From: Nonomuraea zeae
GTDB lineage: Bacteria > Actinomycetota > Actinomycetes > Streptosporangiales > Streptosporangiaceae
NCBI RefSeq assembly: GCF_005889725.1
Contig: NZ_VCKX01000068.1
Location: 1 to 46,972 of the forward strand
DNA: 46,972 nt
Direction: 5' to 3'
A model generated the notes under the pieces. That model saw nothing but the letters and a program-made list of their open reading frames with translations. It was not told the origin of the DNA and made no database searches. Both the position numbers and the translations under genes were made by a program. Of the stretch, positions 1 to 8,277 are shown in pieces (within the stretch, counting starts at the first letter, position 1; every line of letters begins with the position of its first letter).

Positions 1-53
1 GGGTGGGGCTGGTGGGGTGGTCGCTCCTCTGCGGTGAGCTGGGTTGACGGTTT

Positions 54-74
54 ACCTCCGATGTTTGGGGAGGT
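54..74. other. inverted repeat at left edge
   Basis: ACCTCC (54-59) and GGAGGT (69-74) are complementary around a 9-nt loop. There is no T-tract, so it may end an upstream gene outside the window or be an operator. The rest of 1-281 shows no convincing gene, only the control region of the fucose-type operon, with a TTGACA hexamer at 213-218 but no good -10 at the right distance. Confidence 0.3.
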
Positions 75-250
75 GAAATTTCGGGCGTGTGAACGTAGTC
101 GTCGGATCGGTTAAATCGCTTCACAGGCAGCCATGGCCTCCTCAAGGTGAAGTCGGAATCCCGTCATGGCGTCTTTCGAGGTCACGGATCGGATGTATCC
201 AGGCTCGCACCCTTGACATGCTCCACCTGGCCGCACCAGCATCGGGAGGA

Positions 251-265
251 AGACATCCGATGTAT
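251..265. promoter_or_regulatory. putative GntR/FCD operator of the fucose-type operon
   Basis: AGACATCCGATGTAT is a 15-bp inverted repeat (7-1-7, one mismatch) ending 16 bp before the GTG start of the first operon gene. It matches the perfect palindrome at 15149-15167 in front of the GntR/FCD gene, with one flank change and a C/G difference at the centre. A further half-like copy, ATCGGATGTAT, lies at 188-198, so the TTGACA hexamer at 213-218 is flanked by two copies. Repression by that regulator is inferred from the shared sequence. Confidence 0.65.
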
Positions 266-281
266 AGATGAAGGATGCGGT

Positions 282-1127
282 GTGAAGCTGCTGCGAGTAG
301 GACCTGTCGGTCAGGAGCGGCCGGTGGTGTTGGATGCCGCCGGTAACCTGCGCGACATCGGAGAGCCCGAGATCGATGGGGCTTTCCTCGCTTCCGGGGG
401 AGTGGCGCGCGTCCGCGACGCGCTGGAGCGCGGTGATCTGCCCGTCGTCGACGGCGAAGGGCTGCGGATCGGGGCCCCGATCGCGCGTCCGGGGAAGATC
501 GTTTGCATCGGGCTCAACTACAGCGACCACGCCGCCGAGTCCGGTGCGGACGTGCCGGCCGAGCCGGTCGTGTTCATGAAGGCCGCCAACACCATGGTCG
601 GTCCGTACGACGAGGTGCTCGTCCCGAAGGGCAGCGTGAAGACCGACTGGGAGGTGGAGCTGGCCATCGTCATCGGTCAGGAGGCTCGCTACCTGGCCGG
701 CCGGGAGGAGGCGCTGGCGGTGATCGCCGGATACGCGATCTCCAATGACGTCTCCGAGCGGGAGTTCCAGCTCGAACGCGGCGGGCAGTGGGACAAGGGC
801 AAGTCCTGCGAGACGTTCAATCCGCTCGGCCCCTGGCTGGTGACGGCGGACGAGGTGGGCGACCCGCAGAGCCTGCCGCTGCGCCTCTGGGTGAACGGCG
901 AGCTGCGCCAGGACGGCGATACCAAGAACATGATCTTCGACGTGGCCGAGATCGTGCGGTATCTGAGCCAGTTCATGGTGCTGGAGCCCGGTGACGTGAT
1001 CAACACTGGTACGCCCGCAGGGGTCGCCATGGGCATGCCCGGGCAGCCGTACCTGCGTGGGGGAGACGTGGTGGAGCTGGAGATCGAGGGGCTGGGCCGG
1101 CAGCGCCAGACGGTGGGGCAGGCATGA
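282..1127 (+). CDS. 2,4-diketo-3-deoxy-L-fuconate hydrolase (FAH family)
   Basis: Fumarylacetoacetate-hydrolase-fold enzyme of 281 aa, the usual size for sugar-acid FAH hydrolases. The GTG at 282 is chosen because AAGGA lies 6 nt upstream and the family N-terminus (VKLLRVGPVG) begins there; an in-frame ATG at 147 would add 45 unrelated residues. The metal-binding acidic residues are visible in DWEVELAIVIG and SNDVSEREFQ, and GTPAGVAMG is the conserved C-terminal loop. Standing first in an operon with fuconate dehydratase and an SDR, it most likely does the last step, cleaving 2,4-diketo-3-deoxy-L-fuconate to pyruvate and lactate. The rhamnonate version of the pathway uses a close relative, so the exact sugar is inferred from the neighbour. 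Its stop overlaps the next start (ATGA). Confidence 0.85.
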   Translation: MKLLRVGPVGQERPVVLDAAGNLRDIGEPEIDGAFLASGGVARVRDALERGDLPVVDGEGLRIGAPIARPGKIVCIGLNYSDHAAESGADVPAEPVVFMKAANTMVGPYDEVLVPKGSVKTDWEVELAIVIGQEARYLAGREEALAVIAGYAISNDVSEREFQLERGGQWDKGKSCETFNPLGPWLVTADEVGDPQSLPLRLWVNGELRQDGDTKNMIFDVAEIVRYLSQFMVLEPGDVINTGTPAGVAMGMPGQPYLRGGDVVELEIEGLGRQRQTVGQA

Positions 1128-2512
1128 CGGCAGTCCCAGATGGTCAGGCGGGGACAGCGGCCGTCCCAGACTCCGAGGCGGCCGTGACGGCGGTCTCGGA
1201 CGGTGGGGCGGGTGTGCCGGCGGCGCTGACGTACCGGATCGTGGGGTTGGAGACGCATGACGTGCGGTTCCCGACCTCGCGGGAGCTCGACGGCTCCGAT
1301 GCGATGAATCCCGATCCCGACTACTCCGCCGCCTACGTCGTGCTCAGGACGGACGACGGGTTCGAGGGGCACGGGTTCGCGTTCACGATCGGGCGTGGCA
1401 ACGACATCCAGACCACGGCCATCAGCGCGCTGGAGCCGTACGTGCTCGGCAAGGACGTCGAGGACCTCGGCGCCCTGTACAAGGACATGGTCAACGACTC
1501 GCAGCTGCGGTGGCTGGGGCCGGAGAAGGGCGTCATGCACATGGCGATCTCCGCCGTGGTCAACGCCCTGTGGGACCTCAAGGCCAAGCGGGCGGGCAAG
1601 CCGTTGTGGCGGTTGCTGTCCGAGATGTCCCCCGAGGAGATCGTCGGCCTCATCGACTTCCGCTACCTCAGCGACGCGCTGACGCCGGAGCAGGCTCTTC
1701 AGATCCTGAAGAACGCCGAGCAAGGGAAGGAGGAGCGGATCGAGCGGCTGATCGAGAGCGGCTACCCCGCCTACACCACCTCCCCGGGATGGCTCGGCTA
1801 CGACGACGAGAAGCTGCGGCGGCTCTGCAAGGAGGCGCTCGACCAGGGGTTCGGCCAGATCAAGCTCAAGGTCGGCGCCGACCTGGAGGACGACAGGCGC
1901 CGCTTCAGGGTGGCCCGCGAGGTGTGCGGGCCCGACTACCCGATCGCGATCGACGCCAACCAGCGCTGGGACGTCGGCTCGGCCATCGAGTGGATCAACG
2001 CGCTGCGCGAGTTCAGGCCGCACTGGGTGGAGGAGCCGACCAGCCCCGACGACGTGCTCGGCCACGCCGCCATCGCCAGGGGCATCGACCCCGTCCCGGT
2101 GGCCACCGGTGAGCACGTACAGAACCGCATCGTGTTCAAGCAGCTCCTGCAGGCCGAGGCGATCTCCTACCTGCAGATCGACTCGGCTCGCGTCGGCGGG
2201 GTCAACGAGAACCTCGCGATCTTGCTGCTCGCGGCCAAGTTCGGCGTCCCGGTGTGCCCCCACGCGGGTGGCGTCGGGCTGTGCGAGCTGGTGCAGCACC
2301 TGTCGATGTTCGATTACGTGGCGGTCACGGGCTCCATGGAGAACCGCGTGATCGAGTACGTCGACCACCTCCACGAGCACTTCGTGGACCCGGTCGTCAT
2401 CACGAACGGCCGCTACGCCGCCCCGTCCGCGCCGGGCTTCAGCGCGGAGATGCATGCAGAGTCGATCGCCGCCCATACGTTCCCCGGCGGCGAGGTCTGG
2501 AGGGACGCGTGA
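1124..2512 (+). CDS. L-fuconate dehydratase (enolase superfamily)
   Basis: Mandelate-racemase subgroup enzyme that dehydrates L-fuconate to 2-keto-3-deoxy-L-fuconate. The sequence follows characterised FucD closely: THDVRFPTSRELDGSDAMNP near the N-terminus, NDSQLRWLGPEKGVMHMAI, then the KxK pair in IKLKVG, metal ligands in AIDANQRW, WVEEPTSPDD and TGEHVQNR, and the Asp/His dyad in QIDSARVGG and CPHAGGVGL. All catalytic residues appear present. It has 462 aa, about 30 more than typical, because residues 2-35 form a low-complexity leader built from three imperfect repeats (AVPDGQAG, AVPDSEAA, AVSDGGAG). The ATG at 1124 overlaps the upstream stop. A start inside the leader, for example the GTG codons near 1211-1216, cannot be excluded. 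Translationally coupled on both sides. Confidence 0.92.
   Translation: MTAVPDGQAGTAAVPDSEAAVTAVSDGGAGVPAALTYRIVGLETHDVRFPTSRELDGSDAMNPDPDYSAAYVVLRTDDGFEGHGFAFTIGRGNDIQTTAISALEPYVLGKDVEDLGALYKDMVNDSQLRWLGPEKGVMHMAISAVVNALWDLKAKRAGKPLWRLLSEMSPEEIVGLIDFRYLSDALTPEQALQILKNAEQGKEERIERLIESGYPAYTTSPGWLGYDDEKLRRLCKEALDQGFGQIKLKVGADLEDDRRRFRVAREVCGPDYPIAIDANQRWDVGSAIEWINALREFRPHWVEEPTSPDDVLGHAAIARGIDPVPVATGEHVQNRIVFKQLLQAEAISYLQIDSARVGGVNENLAILLLAAKFGVPVCPHAGGVGLCELVQHLSMFDYVAVTGSMENRVIEYVDHLHEHFVDPVVITNGRYAAPSAPGFSAEMHAESIAAHTFPGGEVWRDA
1127..1216 (+). repeat. imperfect in-frame tandem repeat, start of fuconate dehydratase
   Basis: Three degenerate units of about 27-33 bp (1127-1153, 1154-1186, 1187-1216), each beginning with ACGGC/ACAGC followed by a GTCcCaGA core, encode an Ala/Gly/Asp-rich leader absent from characterised family members. 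Confidence 0.6.
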
Positions 2513-3243
2513 GCCTCAAAGCGATCGTGACCGGAGGCGGGGCCGGCATCGGCCTGGCCACGGCCACCCTGCTCGCCGAACGCGGCATGAAGGTCGCCTG
2601 TCTCGACCTCAACCCGCCCGGCGAGCCGTTCATCGGGATCAAGGCGGACGTCACCGACGACGCCGGCGTGCGCGCGGCGGTCGCCGAGGCCGCCGAACGC
2701 CTGGGCGGCATCGACGTGCTCGTCAACAACGCCGGCATCGGAGCACAGGGCACCATCGAGGACAACCCGGACAGCGAGTGGCACAAGGTGTTCGACGTCA
2801 ACGTGCTCGGCATGGTCCGGGTCGCGCGGGCTGCGCTGCCGTACCTCAGGAGGTCCGAGCACGCCTCGATCGTCAACACCTGCTCGATCGCGGCCACCGC
2901 CGGGCTGCCGCAGCGGGCGCTCTACAGCGCGACCAAGGGCGCGGTGCTGTCGCTGACGCTCGCCATGGCCGCGGACCACATTCGCGAGGGGATCCGGGTC
3001 AACTGCGTCAACCCGGGCACCGCCGACACCCCGTGGGTCGGCCGGCTGCTCGACTCGGCCCCGGACCCCGAGGCGGAGCGAGCGGCGCTCAACGCCAGGC
3101 AGCCGATGGGCCGCCTGGTCAGCGCGGAGGAGGTCGCCGCGGCGATCGCCTATCTCGCCGGCCCCGAGGCCGGCGCGACCACCGGGACCGCGCTCGCGGT
3201 CGACGGCGGTATGCAGGGGCTTCGGCTCCGCCCATCCAACTAA
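2509..3243 (+). CDS. 2-keto-3-deoxy-L-fuconate dehydrogenase (SDR)
   Basis: Classical short-chain dehydrogenase/reductase of 244 aa. The nucleotide-binding TGGGAGIG lies at residues 8-15, NNAGIG follows in the middle, and the catalytic residues are Ser in NTCSIAAT and Tyr/Lys in YSATK. An acidic residue after beta-2 (CLDLN) predicts NAD+ preference. The GTG at 2509 overlaps the dehydratase stop (GTGA) and gives the expected N-terminus. By context it oxidises 2-keto-3-deoxy-L-fuconate to the 2,4-diketo acid that the FAH enzyme cleaves. The SDR fold is certain; the substrate is inferred from the operon. Confidence 0.85.
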   Translation: MSLKAIVTGGGAGIGLATATLLAERGMKVACLDLNPPGEPFIGIKADVTDDAGVRAAVAEAAERLGGIDVLVNNAGIGAQGTIEDNPDSEWHKVFDVNVLGMVRVARAALPYLRRSEHASIVNTCSIAATAGLPQRALYSATKGAVLSLTLAMAADHIREGIRVNCVNPGTADTPWVGRLLDSAPDPEAERAALNARQPMGRLVSAEEVAAAIAYLAGPEAGATTGTALAVDGGMQGLRLRPSN

Positions 3244-3260
3244 GGCCCATCCAACTAAGG
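3231..3260 (+). repeat. 15-bp direct repeat over the SDR stop codon
   Basis: CCCATCCAACTAAGG occurs twice without a gap (3231-3245, 3246-3260); the first copy contains the stop codon of the SDR gene. The following spacer to 3355 repeats a looser motif, GTACGAgGGCACC / GTACGAAGGCACC / GCACGAAGGCACT, near 3264, 3294 and 3327. The 112-bp spacer holds no gene. Confidence 0.75.
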
Positions 3261-3355
3261 CCCGTACGAGGGCACCCCGCACGGACAACGGACCGTACGA
3301 AGGCACCAAGCACTGACCAAGGCCTGCACGAAGGCACTAAGGAAGGTACCCCCCA

Positions 3356-4378
3356 ATGAAGCTCGGACCGGCGGTCGCGGTCGCGGCCCTGTTGGCGGTC
3401 GTGACCGCGTGTGGCTCAGGCACCACGGCGGAAGGAGGAGGCGGCGGCGGGAAGGTCGGCATCGACCATCCCCGCGCCGACTCCGACTTCTGGAACTCCT
3501 ACATCAAGTACGTTCCGCAGATGGCCGGCGAGCTCAAGGTGGACCTCATGCCCGCCACGAACTCGCAGAACGACGTGGCCAAGCTGGTCAACAACGTGCA
3601 GGCGCTGATCGGCCAGGGCGCCAAGGTGATCGTCATGGCCCCGCAGGACACCGGCGCCGTCGCCAACACCCTGCAGCAGCTCGAGAACAAGAAGATCCCC
3701 GTCGTGACCGTCGACACCCGCCCCGACAAGGGCAAGGTCTACATGGTCGTACGCGCCGACAACCGGGCGTACGGGACCAAGGCCTGCGAGTTCCTCGGCG
3801 AGAAGCTCGGCGGCAAGGGCAAGGTCGTCCAGCTCCAGGGCGCGCTCAGCTCGATCAACGGCCGCGACCGGTCCGAGGCGTTCTCGGAGTGCATGAAGAC
3901 GAAGTTCCCCGGGATCACCGTGTTCAGCGAGCCGACGGAGTGGGAGGGCAGCAAGGCCGCGTCCATGCTGCAGACCCGCCTGGAGCAGAACCCGGACATC
4001 AAGGGGATCTACATGCACGCGGGCGGCGTCCACCTGGCGCCGACGCTGCAGGTGCTCAAGCAGAAGGGCCTGCTCGTCCCGCCCACCGACGCCAAGCACG
4101 TCTTCGTGATCTCCAACGACGGGATCCCGCAGGAGTTCGAGGCGATCCGCAAGGGCGACATCGACGCCACGGTGTCCCAGCCGGCCGACCTCTATGCCAA
4201 GTACGCGCTCTTCTACGCCAAGGCGGCGGCGGACGGCAAGACGTTCAAGCCGGGGCCGACGGACCACGACAGCACGATCATCCAGCTCCCCAACGGCCTG
4301 GAGGACCAGCTCCCCGCGCCGCTGGTGACGAAGGACAATGTGGACGACAAGAGCCTCTGGGGTAACCAGGTCAAGTGA
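3356..4378 (+). CDS. sugar ABC transporter substrate-binding lipoprotein
   Basis: Type-1 periplasmic-binding fold (RbsB/XylF class) of 340 aa. The N-terminus is a lipoprotein signal with lipobox VTAC, Cys at about residue 19, then a Gly-rich tether. The domain shows the family pattern: a first strand ending GIDHPRADSDFW, the hinge segment VIVMAPQDTGA, DTRPDKG, and QGALSSINGRDRSEAF in the second lobe. AAGGAAGGT precedes the ATG. It should capture the sugar outside the cell and deliver it to the two genes downstream. Lying inside a fuconate catabolic operon, its ligand is probably L-fucose or a similar 6-deoxy sugar; the sequence alone cannot prove this. Confidence 0.88.
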   Translation: MKLGPAVAVAALLAVVTACGSGTTAEGGGGGGKVGIDHPRADSDFWNSYIKYVPQMAGELKVDLMPATNSQNDVAKLVNNVQALIGQGAKVIVMAPQDTGAVANTLQQLENKKIPVVTVDTRPDKGKVYMVVRADNRAYGTKACEFLGEKLGGKGKVVQLQGALSSINGRDRSEAFSECMKTKFPGITVFSEPTEWEGSKAASMLQTRLEQNPDIKGIYMHAGGVHLAPTLQVLKQKGLLVPPTDAKHVFVISNDGIPQEFEAIRKGDIDATVSQPADLYAKYALFYAKAAADGKTFKPGPTDHDSTIIQLPNGLEDQLPAPLVTKDNVDDKSLWGNQVK

Positions 4379-5859
4379 TGAAAAATCACGTTGAAGCCCG
4401 AAATGTCGTAAAGCGCTTCGGCCCGACCACCGCCCTCAACGGCGCGAAGATCGAGATCGTCGAGGGCGAGACCCACGCGCTCGTCGGCAGGAACGGTGCC
4501 GGGAAGTCCACCCTGGTGTCGATCCTCACCGGGCTCCAGCGGCCCGACGAGGGCGAGGTGCTGTTCTCGGGAGAGGCGGCGCCCGCCCTCGCCGACCGCG
4601 ACGCCTGGCGGCAGCGCGTCGCCTGCGTCTACCAGAAGTCCACGATCATCCCGGCGCTGACGGTCGCGGAGAACCTCTTCCTCAACCGCCAGTCCGCCGC
4701 GGGCAGCATGATCAACTGGCGCGGGCTGCGGGCCAGGGCACGCGAGCTGCTGAACACGTACGAGGTGGACGTCGACGCGCAGGCCCTCGCCGGGGATCTG
4801 AGCGTCGAGCAGCGCCAGCTCGTGGAGATCGCCCGCGCGCTGTCCTTCGGGGCCAGGTTCATCATCCTCGACGAGCCCACCGCCAGGCTCGACGGGCCGG
4901 CCATCGAGCGGCTGTTCGCCCGCATGCGCTCGCTGCGCGAGCAGGGCGTCACCATGATGTACATCTCCCACCACCTCGACGAGGTCTACGAGATCTGCCA
5001 GAGCGTGACGGTCTTCCGTGACGCCCGGCACATCGTCACGCGGCCGGTCGCCGACCTCCCGCACGACGAGCTGGTCGCCGCCATGACGGGAGAGGCCACC
5101 GAGGCGTACGAGTTCCGCGCCCGCACGCCCGCCGAGACGGTGGTGCTGACCGGCGAGGGCCTCTCGCTGAGCGGCCGGTACCACGACGTGGACCTCTCGG
5201 TGCGCTCCGGCGAGGTCGTCGGCCTGGCCGGATCCGCGAGCAGCGGCAAGGTCGGCCTGGCCGAGACCCTGGTCGGGCTGCGCAGGGCCGACTCGGGCAC
5301 GGTCACGGTCAACGGCACCCGCGTACGCCCCGGCGACGTGCCCTCGGCCATGAAGGCGGGCCTCGGGTTCGTGCCCGAAGACCGCCACCACGAGGGGTTC
5401 GCGCCGCTGCTGTCCGTGGGGGAGAACTCCACGTTCCCCATCGCTCGCAAGCTGGGCCGGTACGGGGTGGTGTCGCCGGTCAGGCGGCGCGCCAAGGCCG
5501 TACAGATGATCAAAGATCTGGACATCAAGACGGAAGGACCTGATCAGCCCGTCGGCGACCTGTCCGGGGGGAACGCGCAGAAGGTGGTCTTCGCGCGGGC
5601 GCTCGTGGACGACCCGACGGTGCTGGTGGTGATCAACCCGACCGCAGGCGTCGACGTCAAGGCCAAGCAGGCCCTGCTCGGCGCCGTCGAGGACGCGGTC
5701 GAGCGGGGAGCGGGGGCCGTGGTGGTCTCCGACGAGCTGGACGATCTGCGCATCTGCGACAGGGTGCTGGTGATGTTCCACGGCAGGGTCGTGAAGGACG
5801 TGCCGCGTGGGTGGACCGACCACGAGCTCGTGGCCGTGATGGAAGGCATAGAAGATTGA
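4378..5859 (+). CDS. sugar ABC transporter ATP-binding protein (two NBDs)
   Basis: RbsA/MglA-type duplicated ATPase of 493 aa. NBD1 is complete: Walker A GRNGAGKS, signature LSVEQRQLVEIARAL and Walker B FIILDEPT, then switch His in ISHH. NBD2 has the family's degenerate P-loop (GSASSGKVG) and a normal LSGGNAQKVVFARAL signature, but its Walker B reads VLVVINPTAG, so the usual Asp-Glu pair is Ile-Asn. That would leave NBD2 without its Mg-coordinating and catalytic acidic residues, implying one active site per subunit. The ATG at 4378 overlaps the lipoprotein stop (TGATG); a GTG at 4375 is an equivalent start. Drives import through the next gene's permease. Confidence 0.88.
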   Translation: MKNHVEARNVVKRFGPTTALNGAKIEIVEGETHALVGRNGAGKSTLVSILTGLQRPDEGEVLFSGEAAPALADRDAWRQRVACVYQKSTIIPALTVAENLFLNRQSAAGSMINWRGLRARARELLNTYEVDVDAQALAGDLSVEQRQLVEIARALSFGARFIILDEPTARLDGPAIERLFARMRSLREQGVTMMYISHHLDEVYEICQSVTVFRDARHIVTRPVADLPHDELVAAMTGEATEAYEFRARTPAETVVLTGEGLSLSGRYHDVDLSVRSGEVVGLAGSASSGKVGLAETLVGLRRADSGTVTVNGTRVRPGDVPSAMKAGLGFVPEDRHHEGFAPLLSVGENSTFPIARKLGRYGVVSPVRRRAKAVQMIKDLDIKTEGPDQPVGDLSGGNAQKVVFARALVDDPTVLVVINPTAGVDVKAKQALLGAVEDAVERGAGAVVVSDELDDLRICDRVLVMFHGRVVKDVPRGWTDHELVAVMEGIED

Positions 5860-6845
5860 CCACTTTGACTGCGCCGGCCCCCCGGGTGCGGCTGGCCAGG
5901 TTCCGTGACCTGACGCTGGTGCCGGTGATCCTGCTCCTGCTCGTCGTGGGCGCGTTCCTGGATCCGACCTTCCTGACGGCCGGCAACCTGACGAACGTGC
6001 TCCAGCAGCAGGCGGCGATCTCGCTCCTCGTGCTGGCGGAGGCGATGATCCTGATCGCCGGCAAGTTCGACCTCTCGCTGGAGTCGACCGTGGGCACGGC
6101 CCCGGCCATCGCGGTGATGCTGGTCATCCCGGTCTCGGCGGGCGGGTTCGGGATCGAGCTGCCGGGCCTGCTGGTGATCCCGTTCGCGCTGCTGATCGGC
6201 GCGGCCATCGGGGCGTTCAACGGCTTCCTGATCATCCGGTTCCAGCTGTCGGCGTTCATCGTCACGCTGGCCATGCTGATCATCGTGCACGGCTTCCTGC
6301 AAGGCCCGACCGAGGGCAAGACGCTGTTCCAGCTCCCCGACTCGATCCTCTACCTGGGCAGCGCCATGTGGCTCGGCCTGCCCGCGGCCATCTGGATCGC
6401 CGGCGTGCTGTTCGCCGCGGGCATCTTCGGGCTCGGCTATCTCCGGCTCGGCCGCTCGCTCTACGCGATCGGCGGCAACACCGACGCCGCCCGCGCCGCG
6501 GGCATCCGGGTGGATCGGGTCCTGTACGGCGTGTTCATCCTCGGCGGAACGCTGGCCGCGCTGGCCGGCATCCTGGAGACCGGCCGCCTCGGCGCGATCG
6601 GCAACAACCAGGGCGTCGGGTGGATCTTCATGGTGTTCGCCGCGGCCGTCATCGGCGGCGTGAGCATGGACGGCGGCAAGGGCACGATCCTCGGCGCGCT
6701 GACCGGCGTGCTGGTGATCGGCCTGGTCCAGAACATCCTGACGCTCATCGGCGTCTCCGGCTTCTGGCAGCCGGTGATCTACGGGGCCATCATCCTGATC
6801 GCGCTGATGATCAGCCGGATCGCGGGCGGAAAGGCACAAGATTGA
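5856..6845 (+). CDS. sugar ABC transporter permease (RbsC family)
   Basis: Integral membrane permease of 329 aa with about ten hydrophobic segments (BPD_transp_2 family). The typical EAMILIAGKFDLSLESTVG stretch near residue 65 and the loop containing GGNTDAARAAGI around residue 210, the ATPase-contact region, are both visible. The TTG at 5856 is chosen because it overlaps the ATPase stop (TTGA), has GGAAGG upstream and gives a short basic N-terminus; an ATG at 5811 would lie well inside the ATPase gene. It forms the transmembrane channel with the lipoprotein and ATPase upstream. Confidence 0.87.
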   Translation: MTTLTAPAPRVRLARFRDLTLVPVILLLLVVGAFLDPTFLTAGNLTNVLQQQAAISLLVLAEAMILIAGKFDLSLESTVGTAPAIAVMLVIPVSAGGFGIELPGLLVIPFALLIGAAIGAFNGFLIIRFQLSAFIVTLAMLIIVHGFLQGPTEGKTLFQLPDSILYLGSAMWLGLPAAIWIAGVLFAAGIFGLGYLRLGRSLYAIGGNTDAARAAGIRVDRVLYGVFILGGTLAALAGILETGRLGAIGNNQGVGWIFMVFAAAVIGGVSMDGGKGTILGALTGVLVIGLVQNILTLIGVSGFWQPVIYGAIILIALMISRIAGGKAQD

Positions 6846-7786
6846 TGGAAGGCGATGGGGCGCTGCCGCGCCACGGCTTCGGCGGCGCGCCGCTCGGGAA
6901 CCTCTTCGAGCCGGTCTCGGACGAACAGGCCCTGGCCACGGTGGAGGCCGCGTGGCAGAGCGGGGTGCGCCTGTACGACACCGCACCCCACTACGGGCTC
7001 GGCCTCTCGGAGCGGCGGCTCGGCGCGGCGCTGGCCGGCCGCTCGGGTTACATCCTGTCCACGAAGGTCGGCCGCCTGCTGGTGCCCGCGCCGTCCCAGG
7101 GCCGGCGCGACGACCAGGGCTTCGACGTGTCCGCCGACCTCGTCCGAAAGTGGGACTTCACCGGTGACGGCGTGCGCAGGTCGCTGGAGGAGTCCCTGGC
7201 CAGGCTCGCGCTGCCCGCCATCGACATCGCCCTCATCCACGACCCCGACGACCACGTGGACCAGGCCATCGCCCAGGCGTATCCGGCGCTGGCCGAGCTG
7301 CGGGCCGAGGGCGTGGTCAAGGCGATCGGCGTGGGGATGAACCAGTGGCAGGCGCCGCTGCGTTTCGTCCAGGAGACCGGCATCGACGTCGTCATGCTCG
7401 CGGGCCGCTACACCCTGCTCGACCAGTCGGGACTGCCCCTGCTGGAGGCGTGCGCGGAGCGCGGGGTCAGGGTGCTGGCGGCGGGCGTCTTCAACAGCGG
7501 CCTCCTCGCCACCCACGAGCCCTCGGGCACGTACGACTACCAGCCGGCCCCTACCCCGCTGGTGGAGAAGGCCAGGAGGATCGCCAGGACGTGCGAGCGC
7601 CACGGCGTCACGCTGCCCCAGGCGGCCATGGCCTTCCCCCTGCGCCACCCGGCGGTCGCCACGATCGTCCTGGGCGCCCGCGCGCCGCAGGAGGTCACCG
7701 CGAACGCCGCCCTCTGGTCGTCCCCGGTCCCGGACGCGCTGTGGGCGGAGCTGGCGGAGGAGGGGCTGCTGCCGGAGACGAGGTAG
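6845..7786 (+). CDS. aldo/keto reductase, probable L-fucose 1-dehydrogenase
   Basis: Aldo/keto reductase of 313 aa, of the D-threo-aldose (L-fucose) 1-dehydrogenase type. The tetrad is visible: Asp and Tyr in YDTAPHYGLG, Lys in STKVGR, His in LIHDPDDH. The N-terminus HGFGGAPLGNLF is typical of that group. It would oxidise L-fucose to L-fucono-lactone, the entry step of the pathway encoded upstream. The ATG overlaps the permease stop (TGATG), so it is the last gene of the operon. A fuconolactonase (amidohydrolase) is not in the window; spontaneous lactone opening or an enzyme encoded elsewhere would be needed. Confidence 0.85.
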   Translation: MEGDGALPRHGFGGAPLGNLFEPVSDEQALATVEAAWQSGVRLYDTAPHYGLGLSERRLGAALAGRSGYILSTKVGRLLVPAPSQGRRDDQGFDVSADLVRKWDFTGDGVRRSLEESLARLALPAIDIALIHDPDDHVDQAIAQAYPALAELRAEGVVKAIGVGMNQWQAPLRFVQETGIDVVMLAGRYTLLDQSGLPLLEACAERGVRVLAAGVFNSGLLATHEPSGTYDYQPAPTPLVEKARRIARTCERHGVTLPQAAMAFPLRHPAVATIVLGARAPQEVTANAALWSSPVPDALWAELAEEGLLPETR

Positions 7787-7799
7787 CGGGTGTGCTTGG

Positions 7800-8207
7800 G
7801 TGGCCATCGTGAGGACGATGGACACGAAGCCAGGTGGCGCGAGCGGGATGACCCTGGGCATCCTGGCGATCATCTGGTTCTTCGGGGTTCCGCTGTGCCT
7901 CTGGCAGTCGCTGGTCGCCGGTCTCGGGTCTCCTGCGGGCAACCGTGCGGAGATGGACGCCTGGGTGACCGCGGCCGCGGTGATCTTCACGGTCGTGCCG
8001 ATCCTCGCTGCCGGCATCTGCGCCTTCACCGGCAGGGTCGTACGCGCCTGGATCTTCGGCCTGGTCGCGACGGTGTGCGTCGGCCTCGTCCTGGCCGGCC
8101 TGTACCGGGCTGAGCGCCAGGCCGAGTCGCGCCGTCCGCCGCCGCCGCTGCCCTCGGGCTACTGCGCCGAGTTCAGCGGGGGAGACAGCGACTGCCCCGG
8201 CGGGTGA
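7800..8207 (+). CDS. small membrane protein, unknown function
   Basis: A 135-aa protein with three hydrophobic segments (roughly residues 18-38, 55-76 and 83-102), followed by a short proline-rich tail with two Cys (SGYCAEF, SDCPGG). I do not recognise a family. It starts 13 bp after the aldo/keto reductase, but no clear ribosome site precedes the GTG at 7800; an ATG at 7818 would give 129 aa. It may be read through from the sugar operon or be independent. Function unknown. Confidence 0.55.
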   Translation: MAIVRTMDTKPGGASGMTLGILAIIWFFGVPLCLWQSLVAGLGSPAGNRAEMDAWVTAAAVIFTVVPILAAGICAFTGRVVRAWIFGLVATVCVGLVLAGLYRAERQAESRRPPPPLPSGYCAEFSGGDSDCPGG

Positions 8208-8277
8208 CGGCCCCGCCCGCAGCGCCTGGCCGCTTTGAGCGTGCGAAACGCCACTCGGGTGCTTCCTCTGGCCGGAG

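Noticed and set aside
213..242. Sigma-70-type promoter with TTGACA at 213
   Set aside because: No acceptable -10 hexamer at 16-19 bp spacing, so only the -35-like hexamer is mentioned.
147..281. Longer N-terminus for the FAH hydrolase starting at an ATG at 147
   Set aside because: It would run through the promoter and operator region and adds 45 residues unlike the family; the GTG at 282 has a good ribosome site.
689..2476. Long - strand open frame opposite the fuconate dehydratase
   Set aside because: A shadow frame typical of high-GC DNA: Arg/Val/His-rich translation with no family pattern, opposite a clear enzyme. The same applies to the other long antisense frames (for example 8335-10227, 18774-20183, 39511-41856).
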